Of a DNA stretch of 64,000 nucleotides, positions 34,184-44,200 are shown in pieces. Positions within the stretch are counted from its first letter, which is position 1; each line of letters opens with the position of its first letter. The notes below the pieces were generated by a model that worked only from the letters and a program-made list of their open reading frames with translations, made no database searches and was not told where the DNA came from. A program made the translations under genes and the position numbers. The DNA comes from Pseudomonas sp. CFBP 13711 (lineage in GTDB: Bacteria > Pseudomonadota > Gammaproteobacteria > Pseudomonadales > Pseudomonadaceae). The stretch lies in the NCBI RefSeq assembly GCF_014842265.1, contig NZ_JACYVI010000001.1:608701-672700 (forward strand), read 5' to 3'.

Positions 34184-36265
34184 ATGAAGCATTTCTTACC
34201 CAGCACCACCCTTGCATTACTCATTGGCCTGACTGTCCTGCCAATGTCGGCCAGTTCGTTCGCCGCCAACAGCTGGGATAATCTTCAACCTGATCGCGAT
34301 GAAGTCATCGCCAGTCTGAATGTCGTGGAGCTGCTCAAGCGCCACCACTACAGCAGGCCGCCGCTGGACGACAAGCGTTCGGAAATCATCTATCAGAGCT
34401 ACCTGAAACTCCTTGATCCTGCGCGCAGCTACTTCCTCGCCAGCGACATCGCCGAGTTCGACAAGTGGCGTTTCCAGTTCGACGACTTCCTTAAAAGTGG
34501 CGACCTGGCCCCGGGTTTTACCATCTACAAACGTTATCTGGACCGCATCAAGTCGCGTCTGGATTTCGCCCTGGCGCAGCTGAGTAAGGGCGTCGACAAG
34601 ATCGACCTGAACACCCAGGAAACCTTGCTGGTTGATCGCAAGGACGCACCTTGGGCCAAGAACGAAGCCGAACTCGACGACCTCTGGCGCAAGCGCGTCA
34701 AGGATGAGGTTCTGCGCCTGAAGATCGCCGGCAAAGACCCGGCGAAGATTCAGGAAACCCTGACCAAGCGTTACAAGAACCAACTCGCGCGTCTGGGCCA
34801 GACCCGCAGCGAGGACGTGTTCCAGGCGTACCTGAACACCTTCGCGATGTCCTACGATCCGCACACCAACTATCTGTCACCTGACAGCGCGGAAAACTTC
34901 GACATCAACATGAGCCTTTCCCTGGAAGGGATCGGCGCTGTCCTGCAGAGCGACAACGACAACGTCAAGATCGTCCGCCTGGTGCCGGCCGGCCCCGCCG
35001 CCAAGACCAAGCAAGTGGCGACCGCCGACAAGATTATCGGCGTCGCCCAGGGCGACAAAGAAATGGTCGACGTGATCGGCTGGCGTCTGGATGAAGTGGT
35101 CAAATTGATTCGCGGCCCGAAAGGCTCGGTCGTGCGTCTGGAAATCGTCCCGGCCAGTAATGCGCCAAGCGACCAGACCACCAAGATCGTGTCGATCACC
35201 CGCGAAGCCGTGAAGCTCGAAGAGCAGGCGGCGAAGAAGTCGATCCTGCACCTGAACCAGGACGGCAAGGACTACAAGCTGGGCGTCATCGAGATCCCTG
35301 CTTTCTACCTGGACTTCAAGGCTTACCGCGCCGGCGATCCCGAGTACAAGAGCACGACCCGCGACGTCAAGAAGCTGCTGACCGAATTGCAGTCGGAGAA
35401 AGTCGACGGCGTGGTCATCGACCTGCGTAACAACGGCGGTGGTTCGCTGCAGGAAGCCACCGAGCTGACCAGTCTGTTCATCGACAAAGGCCCGACCGTT
35501 CTGGTGCGTAACGCCGACGGCAAGGTCGATGTGCTGGAAGACGAAAACAGCGGTGCATTCTACAAAGGCCCGATGGCGCTGCTGGTCAACCGCCTCTCGG
35601 CCTCGGCTTCGGAGATTTTCGCCGGCGCCATGCAGGATTATCACCGCGCGCTGATCATCGGTGGCCAGACCTTCGGCAAAGGCACCGTGCAGACCATTCA
35701 GCCGCTGAACCATGGCGAACTGAAGCTGACGCTGGCGAAGTTCTACCGGGTCTCCGGCCAGAGCACCCAGCACCAGGGCGTACTGCCTGACATCGCCTAC
35801 CCGTCGATCATCGACACCAAGGAAATCGGCGAAAGCGCGCTGCCTGAAGCCATGACCTACGACACCATCAAGCCGGCGATCAAGCCTGCGGTGGACCCGT
35901 TTAAACCGTTCCTTGCTCAGCTGCAATCGCGCCATGACGTGCGTTCGGCCAAAGACGCCGAGTTTGTCTTCATCGAAGAAAAACTCGCGCTGGCGAAGAA
36001 GCTGATGAGCGAAAAAACCGTCAGCCTCAATGAAGCCGAACGCCGCAAGCAACACGCCGACATCGAGAGCCAGCAGCTGGCGATGGAGAACGTACGTCGC
36101 AAGGCCAAAGGCGAAGAGCCGCTGAAGGAGCTGAAGAAAGAAGACGAAGACGCGCTGCCTTCGGATGACGACAAGACCAAACCCGAGGATGATGCCTATC
36201 TGGCTGAAACCGGGCGCATCTTGCTCGACTATCTGGGCTTGAGCGGCTCGGTGGCGAAAAAGTAA
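34184..36265 (+). CDS. prc: Carboxy-terminal (tail-specific) periplasmic protease Prc / AlgO
   Basis: 693 aa from MKHFLPSTT, which gives a signal peptide ending near SSFAA and the usual family length; ATGs at 34151 and 34058 are alternatives, and no strong ribosome site decides. A large N-terminal helical region carries DPHTNYLSP, then a PDZ domain (about 235-330), then the S41 serine protease core with GVVIDLRNNGGGSL, NRLSASASEIFAGAMQDY (nucleophile Ser, about 455) and FGKGTVQT (catalytic Lys). A lysine-rich C-terminus follows. It degrades misfolded or C-terminally tagged periplasmic proteins; in P. aeruginosa the homologue AlgO helps cleave MucA-type anti-sigma factors. Confidence 0.92.
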   Translation: MKHFLPSTTLALLIGLTVLPMSASSFAANSWDNLQPDRDEVIASLNVVELLKRHHYSRPPLDDKRSEIIYQSYLKLLDPARSYFLASDIAEFDKWRFQFDDFLKSGDLAPGFTIYKRYLDRIKSRLDFALAQLSKGVDKIDLNTQETLLVDRKDAPWAKNEAELDDLWRKRVKDEVLRLKIAGKDPAKIQETLTKRYKNQLARLGQTRSEDVFQAYLNTFAMSYDPHTNYLSPDSAENFDINMSLSLEGIGAVLQSDNDNVKIVRLVPAGPAAKTKQVATADKIIGVAQGDKEMVDVIGWRLDEVVKLIRGPKGSVVRLEIVPASNAPSDQTTKIVSITREAVKLEEQAAKKSILHLNQDGKDYKLGVIEIPAFYLDFKAYRAGDPEYKSTTRDVKKLLTELQSEKVDGVVIDLRNNGGGSLQEATELTSLFIDKGPTVLVRNADGKVDVLEDENSGAFYKGPMALLVNRLSASASEIFAGAMQDYHRALIIGGQTFGKGTVQTIQPLNHGELKLTLAKFYRVSGQSTQHQGVLPDIAYPSIIDTKEIGESALPEAMTYDTIKPAIKPAVDPFKPFLAQLQSRHDVRSAKDAEFVFIEEKLALAKKLMSEKTVSLNEAERRKQHADIESQQLAMENVRRKAKGEEPLKELKKEDEDALPSDDDKTKPEDDAYLAETGRILLDYLGLSGSVAKK

Positions 36266-36334
36266 AACAGCATGAAACGTGACGAAATGATGGCAAATCG
36301 TCATCAAATAGTCATGAAGCTGTCGTGAAATAGC

Positions 36335-36369
36335 GGGGCTCGACGCCACAGGCGTCCAGCCCCTTTTTC
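36335..36369 (+). terminator. Rho-independent terminator after prc
   Basis: GGGGCT-CGACGCC / GGCGTC-C-AGCCCC with a short ACA loop, then TTTTTCTT. It lies 70 bases past the prc stop and just before the EAL gene start. Confidence 0.88.
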
Positions 36370-36385
36370 TTGCCCCGAGATTGCC

Positions 36386-38176
36386 ATGACCGTGACTGAA
36401 CAGCTGAGCGCTCTGAGTTCGATCCTGACTCACGGCGACTTGCACAGCCTGTTCCAACCGATTGTGTCGCTATCGGATCGGCGCATTCTCGGCTACGAAG
36501 CCCTGACTCGCGGCCCTTCCAACAGCGCGCTGCATTCCCCTCTCAGTTTGTTTGCCGTGGCCCGCCAGGCCGGGCGCCTGAGCGAACTTGAACTGGCCTG
36601 CCGCGAGTCGGCCTGTCGGCGCTTCAGCCAGCAGCAACTGGAGGGCAAGCTGTTTCTGAATATCTCGCCGGAGTCCCTGCTGGAAGCGTCGCACCCGCCG
36701 GGGCGCACCTTGCAGCTGTTGCAGCGCTACGGAATCCCGCCGAGCCGCGTGGTCATCGAGCTGACCGAGCAGACGCCGACGGATGACTTCGGCCTGTTGT
36801 ACAACGCGCTTTATCACTATCGGGACATGGGCTTTTCCATCGCCCTCGATGACCTGGGCGCAGGGTATTCAAGCCTGCGGCTGTGGTCCGAGTTGCGGCC
36901 GGATTACGTGAAGATCGACCGGCATTTCATCGACGGTATTCATCAGGACGCGGTCAAGCGCGAGTTCGTCGGCTCGATGCTGCAGATGGCCAAGGCGTCG
37001 CGGGCGCTGGTGATCGCTGAAGGCATCGAGTTACAGGAGGAGCTGGCGGTCTTGATCGACATGGGCGTCGAGCTGGTTCAGGGCTATTTGCTGTGCCGGC
37101 CACAAGAATTTCCGCCCCGCGACGCCCGTGCGCTGCTGCCGAAAATCGACCCTGCCGCCGCGACTTTTGTTGAGGAAACCAGCGACCTCAGCGCCCTGCT
37201 CAACGAGCAGCCGGCAGTGGTGCAGACCACGCCCACGGCGACCGTGCTCGAAGCATTCCGCAAGCAGGCCAATCTCAACTCGCTGGCAGTGCTGGATGAG
37301 CAGCATCAGCCGATCGGCATCGTCCACCGTCACTCGCTGTCGGACGTGCTGCTCAAGCCCTTCGCCACCGAACTGTATGCGCGTAAGCCCATTAGTCGTC
37401 TGATGAGCGACGACTTTCTGGCCGTCGAGCTGAGCCAGTCGCTGCAGCAGGTGAGCCGACTCATCACCAGCCGCGCGCGGCAACGCATCGAAGAAGATTT
37501 CATCATCATGCAGAACGGCGCCTACCTTGGGCTGGGCCGGGTCATCGATGTACTGAAACTGATTACGGAACTGAAGATCCAGCAGGCGCGCTACGCGAAT
37601 CCGCTGACCCTGCTGCCAGGCAATGTACCGATCCAGCAGTGCCTGACCCGGCTGTTGCAGCAGGGTCGCGAGTCGATAATCTGCTACGTGGACATCGACA
37701 GCTTCAAACCCTTCAACGACATCTATGGCTACGGGCGCGGCGACGAGGTTCTGCTGTGTCTGGCGCAATGCCTCAACGACCGGATTGACCCGAGTCGCGA
37801 CTTCGTCGGCCACATCGGCGGCGATGATTTCCTGTTGGTGCTGGGCTCGGACGACTGGCGCAAACGCCTGAACATGCTGCTGGAGGATTTCCAGAACCAG
37901 TGCCGACGCTTCTACCGTGCCGAGCACCTGGAGGCGGGCTGCTTCGTGGCGCTCAACCGGCAAGGCCACCGTCAGGAATTTCCGCTGCTGTCGCTGTCCA
38001 TCGGCGTTGTGCATCTGCATCCGGAAGTCTGCACCACGCTGGACGCCAGCCAGCTTGCTGAACTGGCTTCCCAGGCCAAACACCACGCCAAAGACGTAAT
38101 CGGCGCGAGTTTGCATGTGATCGATACGCTGGAGGCGGAGGTGATGGCGACGTTGAATCAGGCGGTATTGGGGTGA
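36386..38176 (+). CDS. EAL-CBS-GGDEF cyclic-di-GMP phosphodiesterase with degenerate GGDEF
   Basis: 596 aa, soluble, in the unusual order EAL (about 15-250), CBS pair (about 270-395), GGDEF (about 405-575). The EAL core is intact: YEALTR (Glu38), LNISPE, ELTEQ, DDLGAGYSS, VKID, AEGIE, QGYLLCRP, so it should hydrolyse c-di-GMP. The cyclase signature reads GGDDF (478-482), with the fourth residue altered, so cyclase activity is doubtful and the domain may instead bind GTP as a regulator. CBS domains usually bind adenine nucleotides. No transmembrane part. Isolated by the prc terminator upstream and a REP cluster downstream. Confidence 0.9.
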   Translation: MTVTEQLSALSSILTHGDLHSLFQPIVSLSDRRILGYEALTRGPSNSALHSPLSLFAVARQAGRLSELELACRESACRRFSQQQLEGKLFLNISPESLLEASHPPGRTLQLLQRYGIPPSRVVIELTEQTPTDDFGLLYNALYHYRDMGFSIALDDLGAGYSSLRLWSELRPDYVKIDRHFIDGIHQDAVKREFVGSMLQMAKASRALVIAEGIELQEELAVLIDMGVELVQGYLLCRPQEFPPRDARALLPKIDPAAATFVEETSDLSALLNEQPAVVQTTPTATVLEAFRKQANLNSLAVLDEQHQPIGIVHRHSLSDVLLKPFATELYARKPISRLMSDDFLAVELSQSLQQVSRLITSRARQRIEEDFIIMQNGAYLGLGRVIDVLKLITELKIQQARYANPLTLLPGNVPIQQCLTRLLQQGRESIICYVDIDSFKPFNDIYGYGRGDEVLLCLAQCLNDRIDPSRDFVGHIGGDDFLLVLGSDDWRKRLNMLLEDFQNQCRRFYRAEHLEAGCFVALNRQGHRQEFPLLSLSIGVVHLHPEVCTTLDASQLAELASQAKHHAKDVIGASLHVIDTLEAEVMATLNQAVLG

Positions 38177-38238
38177 GATGCCGGCATTACAGGATGGGTT
38201 TGGGGGCAATCTCGAATCCCGGGTTCGACACTGATCCT

Positions 38239-38458
38239 GTGGGAGCGAGCTTGCTCGCGAAGACTGCATTTCAGCCGCTGAATATTCGGTGGATGTCCCG
38301 GCCTCTTCGTGAGCAAGGTGGAGCGCCACCCCGGTCACTCCCACAGGCCCGCGTTCAGCCCGGAAACCCGAGGATGGGCGGATCATTCCCACAGGTCCGA
38401 GATCAGTCTGAAATACCAAGTGCGACACAGATGCTGTGGGAGCGAGCTTGCTCGCGAA
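38239..38458. repeat. REP cluster, three units, one interrupted
   Basis: Units of the GTGGGAGCGAGCTTGCTCGC family at 38239-38261 and 38436-38458. Between them 38306-38346 holds an inverted unit whose arms (TTCGTGAGCAAG ... CACTCCCACAG) are separated by GTGGAGCGCCACC-like extra bases. They fill most of the 319-bp gap after the EAL gene; nothing else is seen there. Confidence 0.8.
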
Positions 38459-38495
38459 GGCGATAGCCCGGCGAACCGGGAATCAGACGCCTGCT

Positions 38496-38870
38496 CTACT
38501 CCGGCTTCACCGGCTGCGGGTACTCGAACTCAAACACCCGGGCGACTTCCGAGGCGTGCCAGGAGGCAGCGGCGACGCCGTCCGAAGGGCCTGAGAATCG
38601 GCCCAAACGCTCGACGCATTCAAAGAACCCGGTGCGGGGCAGTCGGCTGGCGCCCTGACTGATCACCAACGAACTGCGCAACGGCTGCTCGGCGCGGGCG
38701 TCGAGGGCGGCGAGGTGTTCGAGGGCAGCGGTCAGGGTTTGCATGGCGGGTGTAGGTAACTGCAAGCGCTCCAGCAACGCGCGATAGGTCACCAGATGAC
38801 GCTGGCGACGGGCAAGGTCCAGTTCGGCGAGCAATCCGTCCCAGTGCTGGCGACTGATGCGCACGCTCAT
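38496..38870 (-). CDS. Conserved hypothetical protein, partner of the HTH gene
   Basis: 124 aa, not recognised. N-terminal half is helical (WDGLLAELDLARRQRHLVTYRALLERLQLP) and could form a winged-helix-like unit; the middle has LRSSLVISQGASRLPRTGFFE, then a Ser/Glu-rich tail. The start overlaps the stop of the upstream HTH gene by four bases (ATGA), so the two are made together. No catalytic motif is evident. Toxin-antitoxin pairing was considered but the protein shows no known toxin fold. Confidence 0.7.
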   Translation of the reverse strand: MSVRISRQHWDGLLAELDLARRQRHLVTYRALLERLQLPTPAMQTLTAALEHLAALDARAEQPLRSSLVISQGASRLPRTGFFECVERLGRFSGPSDGVAAASWHASEVARVFEFEYPQPVKPE

Positions 38871-39223
38871 GCCTCACCCCGCCAGCCCGCAACACCCAGC
38901 TCCCACGCCAGACTCCGGCGAATGGCCGCGTCCGGCTCACGGGCGCCGCTTTCAATCAGGTCCAAGTAAGAGGGACTGATGCCGACCGTGCGCGCCAGTT
39001 GCGCCACTTCCAGGCCCTTCGCTTGGCGTAATGCACCCAGCTGATCGAATGAAGGAAGATCAGTTGCGCTGGAGGGCTGTCCGCCAGAGGCCTCAGTGTG
39101 AGCAGCCGCCGCGGACGCAGGCATGGTTGCAACACCCGCGGCCCGCAACAGGGCCTGATACTGCGCCCATGGCAGCACCGCATATTCCGGCTCTCCGTCG
39201 CGCGAAATTACCTGAAGATCCAT
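38867..39223 (-). CDS. HTH (XRE) protein with an antitoxin-like N-terminus
   Basis: 118 aa from MDLQVISRDGEPEYAV, preceded by AGGGG. Residues 1-30 (VISRDGEPEYAVLPWAQYQALL) resemble the start of Phd/YefM-style antitoxins. An Ala-rich linker follows. Residues about 60-110 are an XRE helix-turn-helix (LGALRQAKGLEVAQLARTVG, SPSYLDLIESGAREP). It overlaps the 124-aa gene by four bases. Probably a DNA-binding regulator of its own operon; a TAGGAC/TCTAAG-rich stretch upstream may be the promoter. Confidence 0.75.
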   Translation of the reverse strand: MDLQVISRDGEPEYAVLPWAQYQALLRAAGVATMPASAAAAHTEASGGQPSSATDLPSFDQLGALRQAKGLEVAQLARTVGISPSYLDLIESGAREPDAAIRRSLAWELGVAGWRGEA

Positions 39224-39368
39224 ACCAACACCCCTGTAGGACAAAAACACGCTTTACGTAGTCTTTTTCTAAGTATGGGCGGCATCTTAACAGCGGTTGG
39301 CGACGACTGGCGTGCGCGGAATCAAAGGAGCGCGGCCAGCGACAGTAATCACCCACTCAAACCCGCTG

Positions 39369-39818
39369 TCAGATCTTCTTCTCGTGCTCAAGCAACACAG
39401 GCGTCGCCGGCAGACGCTCAACCACCGCGAGCTTTTCGGGGTTCTGCAATTCGCGCCAGGCACGGAACGCGCTGAGCTCGGCCTCGAGGTGTTTCATCAC
39501 CCACGCCAGCACGGCGATGTCGTCCAGCATCCCCAGACCCGGAATCCAGTCAGGAATCGCATCCAGAGGGCTGAGGAAATACATCAGGCCGGCCACGATC
39601 GAAAGAATCGCCTTACCGCTGATGGCGCGATATTCGCCGCGCCAGTAGGCCAGGCACAACGCCTGAAGCAGTTTCAAATCGTCTTTGATCTTGCCCAGCC
39701 GACCGCCCTCACTGGCCGTTTTGCCTGCAACAGCAAACAACAATGCGGGCAAGCGACCTGCCGCCATCAAGCGCTTGGCCATGGGCAGATAACGAATGAG
39801 ATTCCAGGGTGCTTTCAT
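39369..39818 (-). CDS. DUF1232 (YkvA-like) small membrane protein
   Basis: 149 aa. The DUF1232 core is clear: AISGKAILSIVAGLMYFLSP followed by LDAIPDWIPGLGMLDDIAVLAWV (about 65-105), with one or two membrane helices. Residues 1-60 are amphipathic and basic. The family is widespread and functionally unassigned. It has its own transcription unit; GGAGTAGAT precedes the start. Confidence 0.85.
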   Translation of the reverse strand: MKAPWNLIRYLPMAKRLMAAGRLPALLFAVAGKTASEGGRLGKIKDDLKLLQALCLAYWRGEYRAISGKAILSIVAGLMYFLSPLDAIPDWIPGLGMLDDIAVLAWVMKHLEAELSAFRAWRELQNPEKLAVVERLPATPVLLEHEKKI

Positions 39819-39909
39819 ATCTACTCCACGATTACCGATAAAAATCGACTTGCTGGCTTACTGCGTGTGTCGCGGCAGCCTACCGACGCGTACGCCGATT
39901 CCGCACCTG

Positions 39910-39940
39910 AAGGTTATCCACACAAATTGTGGATAACCTT
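39910..39940. promoter_or_regulatory. Perfect palindrome of two DnaA boxes
   Basis: AAGGTTATCCACA (39910-39922) and TGTGGATAACCTT (39928-39940) are exact inverses separated by five bases. Each contains the strict DnaA box TTATCCACA. It sits in a 417-bp gene-free stretch (39819-40235) with no replication gene beside it; the rest of the stretch shows only the FKBP terminator. It may be a DnaA-binding or titration site, or act as a hairpin. Confidence 0.7.
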
Positions 39941-40179
39941 GTGAACAGACCCGTTTTTCGGGGCCGGAACGCCCGTTCTAATGGGTCCGCAGTTAAATCG
40001 CGCGTTTTTTACACACATAAAAACCCGCAAAAAACCGTTGACTCTCCGGGCCTGCGGCGCTAGCCAAAGCCCAACGAACAACGCGCAGCCTCCGACAAAT
40101 CCCGGCTTAACGCCCGTTGACTGACCGACATGGGACTCTGCTCGCTCAAGCCGGTTCGATCAAATCGGCCTGGAAATGA

Positions 40180-40210
40180 AAATGCCCCGTCGAGACGGGG
40201 CATTTCTTTC
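40180..40210 (-). terminator. Rho-independent terminator of the FKBP gene
   Basis: AAATGCCCCGT / ACGGGGCATTT with a CGAG loop; on the minus strand it is followed by TTTCATTTC. It begins about 25 bases past the FKBP gene stop. Confidence 0.85.
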
Positions 40211-40235
40211 AAGCGGTAATCGGTCTTTCGAACGA

Positions 40236-41024
40236 TTACTTCTTGGCGGCTGGCTTGGCCGGTTCAGCGGCCGGGGCAGCCTCTTCTTCTTCATCAGCGC
40301 CGGCAGCGGCATCATTGGCGCCTGCAGCTACAGGGTCCTTGATGCCCAGCAGTTCCAGGTCGAAGACCAGAACCGAGTTTGCCGGGATGGTTGGGCTAGG
40401 GCTTTGTGCGCCGTAGGCCAATTCGCTAGGGATGTAGAGTTTGACCTTCTCGCCAACGTGCATCAGCTGCAGACCTTCGACCCAACCCGGGATCACGCCG
40501 CTCACCGGCAGATCGATCGGGCTGCCGCGTTCAACGGAGCTGTCGAACACTTTGCCGTCAGTCAGCTTGCCTTCGTAGTGAACGGTGACGACATCAGTCG
40601 GCTTCGGTACTGGACCGTCGGCTTTCTTGATGATTTCGTACTGCAGGCCGGAAGCAGTGGTGGTGACTTCCTTGCGCTTGCCGTTTTCTTCGAGGAACTT
40701 CTTGCCAGCGGCTGCCGACTCTTCGCTCATCTTGGCCATGCGCTCTTCAGCGCGCTTTTGCAGGTCGCCGAATGCTGCAACCAACTCTTCGTCTTTGAGC
40801 TTCTGCTCTTTCTTGCCAACGGCGTCTTCGATACCCAGCGCTACCGCTTTGGAATCCAGATCGTCCATGCCTTCCTGAGCCAGGCTTTTGCCCATGTTCA
40901 GGCCGATACCGTAAGAGGCTTTCTGGGCCGGGGTTTTCAGCTCAACGGTGCTGGCTTGCTTGTCACAGCCCGCGAGTACCAGACCGACCAGGGCAATCGC
41001 CGCTGCCAACCGATGCTGTTTCAT
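40236..41024 (-). CDS. FKBP-type peptidyl-prolyl isomerase lipoprotein, FkpA/Mip type
   Basis: 262 aa from MKQHRLAAAIALVG with AAGGAAAC upstream; the longer frame adds a non-signal leader. Lipobox VLAGC (Cys20) predicts a lipoprotein. N-terminal dimerising helices (about 30-125: ASYGIGLNMGKSLAQEG, LQKRAEERMAKM) are followed by the FKBP domain (about 130-225) with VTVHYEGKLTDGKVFDSS, GVIPGWVEGL, YIPSELAYG and LVFDLELLGI. The C-terminal 35 aa are Glu/Ala/Pro-rich. It assists folding of envelope proteins. Monocistronic, with its own terminator. Confidence 0.92.
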   Translation of the reverse strand: MKQHRLAAAIALVGLVLAGCDKQASTVELKTPAQKASYGIGLNMGKSLAQEGMDDLDSKAVALGIEDAVGKKEQKLKDEELVAAFGDLQKRAEERMAKMSEESAAAGKKFLEENGKRKEVTTTASGLQYEIIKKADGPVPKPTDVVTVHYEGKLTDGKVFDSSVERGSPIDLPVSGVIPGWVEGLQLMHVGEKVKLYIPSELAYGAQSPSPTIPANSVLVFDLELLGIKDPVAAGANDAAAGADEEEEAAPAAEPAKPAAKK

Positions 41025-41216
41025 TCTGTTTCCTTGTTCATGCGCCAATAGGGCAAACGAGTAAAGCCGCGAGCTTATCAGGCTGCCGCGATCAATGGCT
41101 ACCGGCATGAGAGGGAGAAAAGGCAGATAAGTTCAGGTATCCAAAGGTTTTCTTGTTTGATCGAGAAATCCGTTCAGTTGGGGTTCAGCGGCCAGCCACA
41201 GGGTGAGCGAACGCGG

Positions 41217-44200
41217 CTAATACACGTCCCGCACGTAGCGCTTTTGCTCGGTCAGACAGCGCAACTGTTCGGCGGCTTTTTCCAGGCTCATGCCGCCTTG
41301 TTCGCTGATCACACGACGCAGCGCCTGATCGACATCCCGCGCCATCCGCGAGGCATCGCCGCAGATATACAGGTGCGCGCCCTCCTCCAGCCAGCGCCAG
41401 AGTTCGGCGCCCTGTTCCTGTATGCGCTGCTGGACGTAGATCTTCTCTGCCTGATCCCGGGAAAACGCCAGGCTCAGCCGGGTCAGCAGGCCGTCCTGCT
41501 GCATGCCTTGCAGCTCATAGCGGTAGTAAAAGTCGGTGGCCTGATGCTGCTCGCCGAAGAACAGCCAGTTACGGCCCCGATCGCCCCGGGCGCGCCGCTC
41601 CTGCAGAAACGCCCGAAACGGCGCCACCCCGGTGCCTGGGCCGATCATGATCATCGGCACATCGCCATCGAGGGGCGGGCGAAAATGCCGCGTGGGTTGC
41701 AGGAAAATGGGCACCTCGCACTCCCCCGCCCGATCCGCCAAAAACGTCGACGACACGCCTTTGCGCGGGCCGTAGCGCACGGCGGAAACCGTCAGGTGAA
41801 CTTCATCGGGATGCGCCTTGGCGCTCGACGCGATGGAATAAAGCCGTGGCTGCAGCGGTTTGAGGTGGTCAAGCCACTCCTCCGCAGAGCAGGCGATGGG
41901 AAACTCGCGCAACACGTCGGCCAACTGCCGGCCCCACAGCCAGTCCTTCAGCTCGCTCTTGAACGGCTCGGTCAGGAGTGTTTTCAGGTCATTGCTGCCG
42001 TTGCGCTCGGCGATGAATGCCAGGGTGTCCGCGCTCGGTCGTGCTATCTCGAATTGCTCGGCCAGCGCCTGACGCAGCGGCACGTCGGTCGTCTTCACGC
42101 CACGCACCGATTGCTCGGCGTTCAGTCCCGTGAGCTTGATCAATTCATCGACTAGCTCGGGGCAATTGCGCGGCCAGACCCCCAAGGCGTCGCCGGCTTC
42201 ATAGGTCATGCCCGAGCCTTCCAGGGTCAGCGCCAGTTGCCGCGTGTCCTTCGCGGCACCGTCTGCGTTCAGACGCCGGTTGAGGGACAAACGCGCGTGA
42301 TGGGGCTGCGTCCGTGACGGTTGATTCCCAAAAACCGGTGCGTTGTCGACGATTGAAGGAATAGGAAGATTCAGCGACAGGGCCTGCTGCAACCCTGTGA
42401 ACCAAGTGTCTGCTTGGGCCTGGTATTCGCCGTCGCACTCGACTCTGGCGATCAGCGGTGAAGCGCCTAAGTGTTGCAGGCGCTGGTCGAGGTTCTTGCC
42501 GTGCTGGCAAAAGCGGTCGTAACTTGAATCACCGAGCGCCAGCACGGCGTAGCGCAGCGACGCCAGAGGCGCTTTCCGGGCAGCCAGTGACTGCCAGAAT
42601 TGTTGCCCGTTGTCGGGGGATTCGCCGTCGCCGAAGGTGCTGCTGATCAGTGCGACGTGCTGCAGCTGGTCAAGACGCTCCGAGGGAAAACTGTCCATCG
42701 CTGCGACCTGAACCGCCACGCCGGCGGTTTTCAAATGGTCACCGAACTGCCGGGCCAACGCTTCGGCATTCCCGGTTTGGGATGCCCAGAGCAGCGTCAA
42801 CAGCGGCGCTTGGTCGGACGCTGTTTGCGTCACAGTCTCGGCTTGGGGCAAATCGAGGAAGCGATGCCCGATCAGCTCGACTTTGCGCAAAGCGACCGCA
42901 CAGCACTTGAATTCGGGCTGTCGGGAAATGGGGTCGACGGCGTCATTGGTTACTGCGTTGATCGCCAGTTTGTCGCCGTACACGTCGTTCCAGTGAAAGG
43001 GCGCGAAGCAGTTGCCCTGCAGCACACGGTCGCTGATCAGCGCAGGCAACACCGCCAGCCCTCGCGCGGAACGGATCTCGACGCCATCGCCTTCGCGGAT
43101 GCCCAGCCCAAGGGCATCGTCGGGGTGCAGCTCGACGAACGGCCGCGCGTTCAGCGCGTTCAGTGTCGGCACTTTCCCGGTCTTGGTGAGCGTGTGCCAT
43201 TGGTGTTGCAGGCGGCCGGTGTTGAGCACCATGGGAAATGCGTCGTTGGGCAGTTCAGCCGGCGCCATGTGCGGGCGTGGGAAAAATACCGCCTTGCCGT
43301 TTGCGGTGGGAAAAAGGATCGCAGGACGTGTCGCTGCCTCAACGGGTCGTGCGTCGGTATCGCTCAGGTAACGGATCGGGTTGCGTGTGTGCTCGTCGGC
43401 TGGGGCGCACGGCCACTGCACCGGTTGATCCCTCAGCCGCCCATAACTCGCGCCGCGAATGTCGTAGCCCGTGGCGGGGTTCCACGCCTGCTTGATTTCC
43501 TCGAACACCTCCTCCGCAGAGGCGTAACTGAAGGCGTCGGCGAAGCCCATTTCACAGGCGACCCTGGCGATGATCTGCCAGTCCGGCAACGCTTGCCCCG
43601 GCGCATCGACGGCTTGTTGCGTCAGGTTGAGGGTGCGTTCGGAGTTGATCATCACCCCTTCCGCCTCGGCCCAGAGCGCGCCCGGCAACAGGATGTCGGC
43701 GTAGCGATTGGTTTCGGTGTCGAGGAAGGCGTCCTGGGTGATGACCAGTTCGGCAGTCTTCAGGGCGTCGATGACCGAAGTGCGGTTGGCGACACTGGCC
43801 ACCGGGTTGGTGCAGATGATCCAGCAGGCCTTGATCACGCCGTCGCGCATCTGCTCGAAAAGGTCGATGGTGCCGCCGCCGGGCTGGTGCGGGATGCTGC
43901 CGTGCGGGATGTTCCAGAGGTCTTCGATGAAGCGGCGGTCGGCGTCCACTAACACCGAGCGCTGTCCGGGAAGTCCGGGGCCCATGTAGCCCATTTCCCT
44001 TCCGCCCATGGCATTCGGCTGGCCTGTCAGGGAAAACGGACCGCTGCCGGGCCGACAAATTGCCCCGGTCGCCAGATGCAGGTTGCACAGCGCGTTGGTG
44101 TTCCAGGTGCCGTGGGTGCTCTGGTTCAGGCCCATGGTCCAGCAACTCATCCACTCCTGCGCCGCGCCGATCATCCGCGCCGCCTGACGAATGTCGGCTT

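Noticed and set aside
42600..43952. 450-codon frame on the plus strand
   Set aside because: Antisense to the nitrate reductase fusion, whose domains are continuous over this stretch.
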